Source: Tillus elongatus
Lineage: Eukaryota > Arthropoda > Insecta > Coleoptera > Cleridae
Length of the DNA: 64,000 bases
Reading direction: 5' to 3'
Assembly (NCBI GenBank): GCA_964006375.1
Contig: OZ023262.1
Location: 87,989,654-88,053,653 of the forward strand
Part shown: piece after piece, positions 56,226 through 64,000 of the stretch
Layout of the letters: every line of letters begins with the position of its first letter
Numbering within the stretch: the stretch's first letter is position 1
The notes under the pieces: generated by a model
Told to the model about the DNA's origin: nothing
Databases searched by the model: none
Seen by the model: the letters and a program-made list of their open reading frames with translations, nothing else
Program-made: the position numbers and the translations under genes

Positions 56226-56719
56226 CAGCCTGTTTCAAAAAACATGCACCATCGCTCGTGGGGCAATTCCTTACTAAAAAATAATAAAAAAAGTTCCTGT
56301 GCACATGGGCCCGGAAACGCATAGTTTCCAATATACAGGGAGTTGAGTTTTAATATTTTTTTTTAATTTTTTATAAATAATTTCAAAACCACTAGATTGA
56401 TTTTAATGAAACTTGGAACTTGAAAGTGTCTTATGAAAGTGCATATTTTCAAGTGAAAATCTGCTTACAACTGCGTCAGTGGCGTGCATACGGGGTAACT
56501 GTAAAAATTCATTTGGGGAAAAAATATGTGCGCCACTGTCTTTTTCCAATTTTGATACATCAGTTATGAAGGTTATTACATTAGCCACAAAAGCTGCCTC
56601 TTGGTATTTTTTCGTTCAGGGTATCCCCTAGGAGATATGATTAATTTTATAAAAAGGGGCAAAATACCGATTCGTTGGAGTAATGAAAACAGTAATCGTA
56701 AAGTGCCATGAAACTATAA
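56226..56719. repeat. Left long terminal inverted repeat, about 490 bp
   Basis: Closely matches the inverted right arm (58352-58802); the inner part 'gtaatcgtaaag' to 'ccatga' matches 58010-58037. Confidence 0.88.
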
Positions 56720-56876
56720 TTTTTGACAGTTCTCTAAATTTTACAATTTTGAACTGCTTTGTAGGCGTCAAAAGAGTTTTCGTGCTATTCTTTAAATTTT
56801 GATACGGTGCAGTATTTTCATTTTTACTTATTTGTTGATACTGAACTGCTCATTAATATTATTTCCTCCTCTCAAG

Positions 56877-57956
56877 ATGGTTTTCATTAAGTACACTTCA
56901 GCGGATTTGACTGATATGTTGTTAATTTATGGACAAACAAATCAAAATGCTAGACAAGCTGTGCGAGTTTATCAGGAAACTTATCCGCAAAGAAGAATTC
57001 CTGACAAAAATATTTTCCCACGTATTGTAAGACATTTGAGAGAAACTGGTTCTTTAAAACCTTTAAAAGCTGACTCTGGACGCAGAAGATACCGCCGAAC
57101 TGTACGAGTTAAAGAGGCAATATTAAATAGAGTTGAACGTGATCCTAGTACAAGTACGAGAATTATTGCCACCGAACTGGGTAATATTTCGGCATCATCA
57201 GTTTACAGAACTCTGAAGGATCAAAGTTTATATCCCTATCATTTTACACGTGTCCAGGAACTTCTACCTAGAGACTTTCAACCAAGGGTAATGTTTTGTC
57301 AGTGGTTCTTAAACAAACTTAGGCACGACCAACATTTTTCTAAACGTGTACTATTTACTGATGAAGCGTCATTTACGCGAAAAGGTATCGTAAATTTTCA
57401 CAATTTACATACATGGGCCGATGAAAACCCACACTCTCTAAGAGTTGCAAATTCGCAGTATCAATTTTCCATCAATATTTGGGCTGCTATTATTGAAAAT
57501 CACATAATTGGTCCTGTTGTTCTACCGAATCGTCTTGACCATGAATCATATTTAAACTTTTTACAAAATGATTTGCCGTTGTTACTACCGCTTTTTATGA
57601 GAAATGGTACAATGTGGTTCCAGCATGATGGTGCGCCCGCACATTTTGCAGCAGTTGTAAGAACATATTTAGCCAACACATACGGTCACCGATGGATTGG
57701 TCGTGGAGGTCCGGTGTCATGGCCACCTCGATCTCCGGACCTGAATCCTCTCGATTTTTATTTGTGGGGTCATTTAAAAGAAATAGTGTATAAAACACCA
57801 GTAAATACACGAGAAGAATTGTTGGGAAGAATAGAATATGCATTTGACAGCATTAGAAAAGATCAAAATATTTGCAGAAGAGTAAGAAGATCTTTGCGCA
57901 GAAGGTTTAATAATTGTAACGACGCTAATGGTGGTCACTTTCAACATTTCCTTTAG
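56877..57956 (+). CDS. DD41D-type transposase
   Basis: Cut-and-paste transposase of the IS630/Tc1/mariner superfamily, 359 residues from the chosen start MVFIKYTSADL (the frame is open 26 codons further upstream, but that part is hydrophobic and absent from the homologue at 46027). N-terminal half: two helix-turn-helix-like regions (about residues 5-60 and 80-130; a basic stretch GRRRYRRTVR between them). Catalytic core: first Asp in VLFTDEASF, second in WFQHDGAPAHF, third in RSPDLNPLDFYLWG. I count 41 residues between the second and third Asp, unlike 34 in mariner and Tc1. C-terminus GGHFQHFL. No stop or frameshift, so it may be active. Lineages with DD41D spacing (such as rosa) are known; exact placement needs a tree. 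Confidence 0.9.
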   Translation: MVFIKYTSADLTDMLLIYGQTNQNARQAVRVYQETYPQRRIPDKNIFPRIVRHLRETGSLKPLKADSGRRRYRRTVRVKEAILNRVERDPSTSTRIIATELGNISASSVYRTLKDQSLYPYHFTRVQELLPRDFQPRVMFCQWFLNKLRHDQHFSKRVLFTDEASFTRKGIVNFHNLHTWADENPHSLRVANSQYQFSINIWAAIIENHIIGPVVLPNRLDHESYLNFLQNDLPLLLPLFMRNGTMWFQHDGAPAHFAAVVRTYLANTYGHRWIGRGGPVSWPPRSPDLNPLDFYLWGHLKEIVYKTPVNTREELLGRIEYAFDSIRKDQNICRRVRRSLRRRFNNCNDANGGHFQHFL

Positions 57957-58015
57957 CTTTGTTATTAAAGTCAATTGAGTAATGTACAAAAAACAAGAGT
58001 TTGGAAAAATCATGG

Positions 58016-58037
58016 TGTCTTTACGATTACTTTTTTC
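58016..58037. repeat. Inner part of the right inverted repeat
   Basis: 'tctttacgattacttttttc' is the inverse of 'gaaaacagtaatcgtaaag' at 56697. It is separated from the outer right arm by about 315 bp. Confidence 0.6.
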
Positions 58038-58204
58038 ATTTTTTTATTTTTATTTTTTATTTATCATTTTTTATCGATGTTTGTAATATTCATTTCAATG
58101 TTTTTCACCAATAAGTTTTACGTAGGTTAGTTATTTGCACGTTTATTGCTGTAATGTTTACTGTATGTTTTGTTTTTCATATTCTTATGGTTTCAGTAAA
58201 CATA

Positions 58205-58351
<147 letters not shown>

Positions 58352-58802
58352 GCCGACTAATCGGTACTTTGCCCCTTTTTATAAAATTAATCATATCTCC
58401 TAGGGAATACCCTGAACGAAAAAATACCAAGAGGTAGCTTTTGTAGCTTATGTAATAAGCTTCATAACTGATGTATCAAAATTGGAAAAAGACAGTGGCG
58501 CACATATTTTTCCCCAAATGAATTTTTACAGTTACCCCGTACGCACGCCACTGACGCAGTTGTAAGCAGATTTTCACTTGAAAATATGCACTTTTATAAT
58601 ACACTTTCAAGTTCCAAGTTTTATTAAAATCAATCCAGTGGTTTTGAAATTATTTATAAAAAATTAAAAAAAAATTAAAATTCAACTCCCTGTATATTGG
58701 AAACTATGCGTTTCCGGGCCCAGGTGCACAGGAACTTTTTTTCCTATTTTTTAGTAAGGAATTGCCCCACGAGCGATGGTGCATGTTTTTTGAAACAGCC
58801 TG
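58352..58802. repeat. Right long terminal inverted repeat, about 450 bp
   Basis: Inverse of 56226-56690 with few differences. Confidence 0.88.
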
Positions 58803-58859
58803 TATATATAAGTATTGCAAGTCTGTTTAAATCTTTTAAAAAAACTTTTGTTACAAATT

Positions 58860-59216
58860 TCATTAAAGTCAGAAAAGTTTTCTAGGAAAAAAATAATTAT
58901 TTACAGAGGGAATGTACGTGCCAAATCATAAGTATGGCAGGTATGTTCCTTTTAATTGCTTGGATGGTTTTGGTTTAGTCAACCCATCCGAACTAGTTTT
59001 TGCAAACAAAACAACAACAAAAGTTTTTTAAAACCAACTTACCGTTATCTGCAAAGTTCATTATGTTATTTTTCTTTAATTTAGTACCCACGCTGCGTTT
59101 ACATAGGTGTTACTATGATTCAAGATTGAAGATTCTGGCTTAATCGGAAATTCAGTTATAGGATTTCAAATGTTTTTACAAAAATTCTCTACTATAATGT
59201 ATTTGCTGCACCCCAA
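58860..59216 (+). repeat. Family A repeat, strongly diverged
   Basis: Core-like 'attgcttggatggttt' and 'ttagtacccacgctgc' blocks and a degraded tail ('ctctactataatgtatttgc'). No TA array. Confidence 0.45.
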
Positions 59217-59809
59217 CCTTTTTCAACACTTATTTACTGTTACTGTATCCACAATTTTTGAAAATGACGAAATATTGTAGCCCTCTATGTAAGACTCATA
59301 AACAAGGCAACCTAAATTTCATTTCTGGAAAAATACTTAAAACAAATGAAATGGGGTAACAATTTAAACATAATTTGGAAATCTTAATTCGCTGCTTTTT
59401 CCCAGGGGTTTCCCTTCCCCTTTTGCATGCCTACAACCACCCTTAATATATAAACAAGAACAATGTTAACAAGAAAAGTTTTTTGGAAACAACCCGCAAG
59501 AAAGTAACGAGACCTGCGATGAATATAGGGGTTCTGGGCGGGATAAACGGAATTTTAAAGAAGTATAGCTGCAAAATGGGATAAAAAAAGCTTATAGAGG
59601 TCCAACTAACATGGGTTTTTGCACTTTCCGCACACATTTCCTTTTTACCTTCTTTCCCGCCCAACACCACTAATCACTCCTGGACCCGTAAGTTTTTTGG
59701 GGGCTGTTTGCAAGAAATATTTCTTGTAGCTTGTGCATCCAGAAGAAGATATAAGCATGTTTCTGATTATTTCTAAAAAGCCCCCGTATGCTAATCTGCA
59801 AATTTACCG
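59217..59809. other. No gene supported
   Basis: A 75-codon minus-strand frame (59443-59670) has no recognisable feature. Confidence 0.4.
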
Positions 59810-60135
59810 AAAATTTAATTTTTATTTACAAAACGAATGTACCTGCCAAATTATAATGGCGGCAGTATTTTTTCTTCTTGGTCGCTTGGGTGATTCGTTA
59901 TAGCAAGCTCACTCGAATCAGTTTCAGCAAACAAAATAACAAAAATGGTTTTCTAAAACAAATTTGTCGTTGCCTGTGAAGCTCATTGTGTTATTTTTTA
60001 AATTTGGTACCCACGCTTCTTTAGTGTAGGTTTTAGTATGTATCAAAACTGAAGATTCTAGTTTAATGGGAAATTGAATTATCAACATTTGGAATACTTT
60101 TACGAAAATTCGCTACCATAACGCAACTGCTGCAC
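59810..60135 (+). repeat. Family A repeat, diverged
   Basis: Same subtype as 58860-59216, ending with 'cgctaccataacgcaactgc'. Confidence 0.5.
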
Positions 60136-60824
60136 ATAAACCCTTTTTAATAATTATTTACTATTGCTGTATTCATACTTTTTCAAAACGAAATAAATAA
60201 ATATAAACAATATAACATTTTGAAATTAAATTTTTTATAATTTACTCTGAACATCTGTTTATCGGTATACTTTAAACTATTGCATAATATTATGTAGTTT
60301 CATTTACCTCAAATTTTCCATATACGAGATGAAGAGTAAAGAAAGTCGTTCACAATTTTCATTTAAAACCATCGTCCAATATTTGTTTTCGATACTTAAT
60401 ATTTATATCCATATTTTATATATCTTAGGTTAGTTAAAAGTCAGTTGTAAACGCTACATAGGAAGAGCAAGCCACGAAGTGTAGATATAATGTGCTTGTC
60501 AAGCTTCTAAGCAACTTGCTGCTTTTAAAAATCAGCGGTGGCATCTAACGCCAACCAGCTATCAAACGGCTTGTAGTTGCATGCTAGCGTTTGTGGACGC
60601 AATGGGAGTTTAATGAGCCAGGGCCATTGTTTTCAGTTGTTTATATTTTTATCTACCATTTATTTCAATAGCATAGCAGTGCAGGCAACGTCATCTGTCT
60701 CTGTCCAACATTGTAGATATTGCATTACAGAACCTGAAGTGATGTCGAGGACTATTTTAATATTAATTTCGAATAACTTTATTGTCCTGTGATCAAAAGA
60801 CTTTTTCACTGACCAATGAAATGC
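60136..60824. other. No gene supported
   Basis: AT-rich unique sequence; a 71-codon frame at 60577-60792 has no recognisable feature. Confidence 0.4.
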
Positions 60825-60904
60825 GTTCCAGAGGCCCCAATTCGCGCTCATTTGAAGAAAATTTTCGAAAGTCTCACCATCGAGACCCCTCTATTATATT
60901 CACT
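60825..60904 (-). repeat. Family A 5' module fragment
   Basis: 'ccccaattcgcgctcatttg' and the following 45 bp match the minus-strand 5' module. Confidence 0.5.
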
Positions 60905-61690
60905 AATATGATTTGGGAACGAACATTTTTGTCTGTCGGTCTGTATGTGTGTCTGTTTGTAGCCACAAAAATTTTAAACGAATCGTCTTCAAATTTTTTA
61001 TACAGTTAGCACCCGACAAACGAACGGTTTTGATTGTTTTTGGGTAAAATCGCTCTAGGGTGTAGAGGATCAATGGCGATTGATTTTGTGAAATTTGTCA
61101 TTTTTCTCGTTAAAACTACAGTAGTATAACATTTTAGGGTTTGTTTATTAAAAAACTTTCAATTTCATCAAACATCTGGTATAATGTACTGAAATTAAAT
61201 TAGGGGTTGAATGTGTGGAGGTGAAATATCGGTGACAGAAATTTCGATTTTTATTTTGCTAAAATTCCGTGAAAAGTCTCACAGCGTATAGAAAACTTGA
61301 TTCTGGAACGAATTTTTCTGTCGGTGGGTCTGTCTGTCGGGATGTATGTTAGTTAGTAGGCGTAATAAGTTTCGAACGAATTGAGATATCATCCTCAAAT
61401 TTGGTATCCCGTCAGCACCCGACAAAGGAACACTTCGAATTTTTTTGGGTAAGATGGTTTTAGGGGTAGAGGATAAATCATGATTAATTTGGTGAAAATT
61501 CTAATGTTTTCGTTAAAACTCGAGTAATATAACGTTCCAGAAGTTTATGAGCACAAGACTACGAATATGTCCTTTGTGATCAAGTCATGGACCATAAATT
61601 CATTTTATGAGAATGTCTTTTTGGAGAGAGTAAATTATCACAGCTATTTGGAAGTTATGATTAAATTTAGAGCACTCCTTTTTTTTGTTC
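60905..61690 (-). repeat. Family B repeat
   Basis: Reverse copy: 'gggaacgaacatttttgtct', (GTCTGTC)n, 'gttagcacccgacaaacgaa', then a second half with the same order and the start region 'ttggaagttatgatt' near 61650. Confidence 0.6.
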
Positions 61691-62139
61691 CCTCGGGGCT
61701 CGTCCGCGGCCTTGTCGACTATTGCTGTTATTATAAATTGGTTACAAATAATTCTACAATATACGAAAAAAATCCTGTCGCAACAAGCGCAATATGGCAC
61801 AAATTGTTTTAAGGATCTTACTGTAAAAAAGGGAGTTCTTGAATAAATAATTCTCGAAAAACAGCAGACTATTCTTTCCATCGGAGATATACGAAAAGAA
61901 TCCTGTCGTAATAAGCGCATTATGATACAAATTGTTTTAAGAATTGTATTGTAAAAAAGGTAGTTCCCCATTAAATATTCTCCAAAAACGGCATAAAATT
62001 CTATCCATCAAAATATTATGATCTGCAAACTTGCCTTACTTAAAATTTAATATTAACCTTCCACTACACATATCCTATTATTGGAACATTATAACAGATC
62101 CCCGGTATTTTTTACCGGCTATGGCTATTTTAGAAGCAA
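61691..62139. other. Unidentified sequence with a two-unit tandem repeat
   Basis: A unit of about 129 bp starting 'atacgaaaaaaatcctgtcg' at 61760 recurs at 61889 with roughly 20 % differences. No gene. Confidence 0.6.
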
Positions 62140-62432
62140 ATATTAATAGAGTTAACTTTAATTTTACATCGTCAATACGTATGTCATCGGCGACAAAAAC
62201 TTCGAAAATTTTGTTACGCTTAAACGTCGTAGAAAATGTCAAAACGTATATAAAAACATGACTCGGGAACGAACATTTTTTGTCTGTCGCCTTGTCGGTG
62301 TGTCAGTCTGTATATATGTCTCTTTGTAGCCACGATAAGTTTAGAATGAATTATGATATCGTCTTCAAATTTTATATAGGGTTAGCACCCGACAGACGAA
62401 TGGTTCGGATTGTTTCTGGGTAAAAATACTCC
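62140..62432 (-). repeat. Family B repeat, left part
   Basis: Reverse copy from 'tcaatacgtatgtcatcggc' to 'gattgtttctgggtaaaaat', split by a LINE. Confidence 0.6.
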
Positions 62433-63338
62433 TAATATTCTAAGCCTGTCTCTTAAGCCAATATTCTAAGCCTGTCTCTTTAGCCCAATTAGATGAGGAT
62501 CGCAGACTCATGGAGGGTTCTGTCTCCGTAGACCTCCAAAAAATATTAGACTGGGGAAGTAGAAATCTTGTACAATTCAACCCCACCAAAACTAAGTCTT
62601 GCTTTCTTTCTCACAAGAGATACAGCAGCCCTAGACCCATCACAATGAACAACCAAGTTATTCAAAGTAATGAGTCCTTTTCTCTTGTTGGCATTTCTGT
62701 GGATCGAAATCTTAATTGGCACCAACATGTTACATCAATTGCAGAAGCGGCTGCTAAGAAATTGGGTTTCCTCTTCCGTGCTCGCAAATACTTTTCACCA
62801 ACTAATCTCTATACCTTATACACTTCACAAATAAGGCCAAACCTCGAATACTGCTCCCACATCTGGGGTGCAGCAGCCGCTTCTACACTCGCTATCCTGG
62901 ACTCCATTCAAAAGAGAGCTATACGTCTCATCGGTGACCCTACCCTCACCCAAAGGCTTCCATCTCTTGCCCACCGACGTGCCGTTGGTGACCTCTCTCT
63001 CTTTTATAGATATCTGCACGGGCACTGCTCAGAGGAGCTTTCCTCCATAATTCCCCCACCTGCTGCCCCCAGCAGATCTACCAGGGGAACAGAGCGAATG
63101 CACCCTTTTAATGTCCAGGTCACCAGACATAGAACATCTTGTTATGCCCGCTCTTTTGTCCCGAGGACTTCCAAGTTGTGGAATTCCTTGCCGGCACATG
63201 TTTTTCCTTCTCCTCCGAACCTCCAAACCTTCAAGTCCAGAATTAACAAGCTGCCTCTTTCCTCCTTGTCAACACCCACGGTACGATAGTATTTAGGCTG
63301 TAAGCCCTCATGGTGTGTTGTTGACATAAAAAAAGGGG
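62433..63338 (+). mobile_element. LINE retrotransposon, 5'-truncated copy
   Basis: Same family as 42466-44690. Starts with a duplicated 'atattctaagcctgtctctt' (62436 and 62462), ends with 'ttaggctgtaagccctcatg' and an A-rich tail. Inserted in a family B copy; no clear target duplication. Confidence 0.8.
62510..63289 (+). pseudogene. LINE ORF2 C-terminal fragment
   Basis: 259 codons without a stop, equivalent to the last third of a LINE polymerase protein: WGSRNLVQFNPTKTKSCF, FSLVGISVDRNLNWHQHV, RPNLEYCSHIWGAAAASTLA, RLPSLAHRRAVGDLSLFYRY, SKLWNSLPAHVFPSPPNLQ and the C-terminal SRINKLPLSSLSTP. It lacks all polymerase catalytic motifs and the endonuclease because of 5' truncation, so it cannot act alone even though the frame is intact. 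It is less decayed than the copy at 42539-43252, which suggests a younger insertion. Confidence 0.85.
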
Positions 63339-63510
63339 GTAAGGGATGAATCTAGGGTGATTTTATGATGATTGACATTTTTTCGTTAAAACTCGAGTAA
63401 TATAACGTTCTAGGGTTTGTTTATTAGAAAACTTTCAATTTCATCAAACAGCTAGTGTTCTGTACTGGAATGAAATTAGGGGTTGTGTGGGGTGTAATAT
63501 CGGAGAACTT
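63339..63510 (-). repeat. Family B repeat, right part
   Basis: Continues 62432 after the LINE: 'ttcgttaaaactcgagtaat', 'catcaaacagctagtgttct', 'aattaggggttg'. Confidence 0.6.
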
Positions 63511-64000
63511 ATGCTTGATTATAAGAACATTCGGAGAACCCAAAACACAACAACAAATTATAAAAACCTAACTATCCTTTCACTAGCCAAGTTAGCGTCA
63601 TCAGAGGATGAATTATTCATTTATTCATTATAAAGGCATTTAGTTACAACCCAGTCATATTGATAGTCTGTGTCAATGTTATTAAGACCAAGCCATCGAT
63701 GCGTTTTAGCCTTGTGTTGTAACGAATGTGTTAAACCCGCCACTTTGTGGTTGAATTAAATTGCAGTGTTAATGTTTACGAGAATGCAAACCTTTCTGAC
63801 ACAATCTGATTTTTTCTTCATTTTCATGTATATCAAATTAAGCATAATTGCAATAATTATATTTTTTATATGTGTAACATGACGACCTAAAAAGGTTTTG
63901 TATATAGTCGATGTTATTTTTGTTAATCAGACATATTCAATTAAGCACTCGCTCAACATGTAGGCCTTCCGTATTCTATATTACTATTATTATTAATAGT
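63511..64000. other. No gene seen
   Basis: AT-rich sequence to the window end without credible frames. Confidence 0.5.

Overview
This 64 kb window looks like a repeat-filled intergenic stretch of an arthropod, most likely insect, genome. The evidence is its eukaryotic mobile elements (BED-finger hAT, mariner, DD41D Tc1/mariner-type, Penelope-like, RTE, other LINEs, an LTR element), one short GT-AG intron, a strong AT bias, and the absence of any operon or recognisable host gene. I cannot name the species. Nearly every long open frame belongs to a mobile element. The many tyrosine/isoleucine 'proteins' are translations of (TA)n arrays.

Two dispersed non-coding repeat families form the background. 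Family A (more than 20 copies) starts AGTGAATTTTC, has a 5' module ending in a pure (TA)n tract of about 60-200 bp, then a core, and ends in a short hairpin (ACGCA-n5-TGCGT) followed by CCCGA. The 12-mer TAGTGAATTTTC recurs inverted near the 3' end, and no target duplication is visible. This resembles the layout of Helentron-derived rolling-circle elements (HINE/DINE-1 type), but the assignment is inference. It accounts for at least a dozen of the 27 TA tracts. Family B carries an internal (GACA/GACC)n block and lies mainly at 23-26 kb, 54-56 kb and 61-63.5 kb.

Layout: 0-6 kb, family A copies and inverted repeats; 6.8-8.9 kb, a gag-only LTR retrotransposon; 9-18 kb, family A copies, a SINE-like body and a MITE; 18-22 kb, a hAT transposon with an intact transposase frame inserted in a family A copy with a perfect 8-bp duplication; 23-26 kb, a family B copy split by a 2.4 kb unclassified insertion; 28-32 kb, a retroelement gag gene cut by a family A copy and by mariner; 35-39 kb, an RNase H-type LINE split by two later insertions; 40-41 kb, a non-autonomous hAT-like element; 42.5-44.7 kb, a second type of LINE; 45-48 kb, a decayed DD41D transposon; 49-53 kb, a Penelope-like element with two hammerhead-like ribozyme motifs; 54-56 kb, family B and a 262-bp perfect palindrome; 56-58.8 kb, an apparently intact DD41D transposon; 59-63.5 kb, diverged repeats and another LINE copy.

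Only the hAT transposase (19.3-21.1 kb) and the second DD41D transposase (56.9-58.0 kb) look intact. The nesting gives a partial relative chronology.
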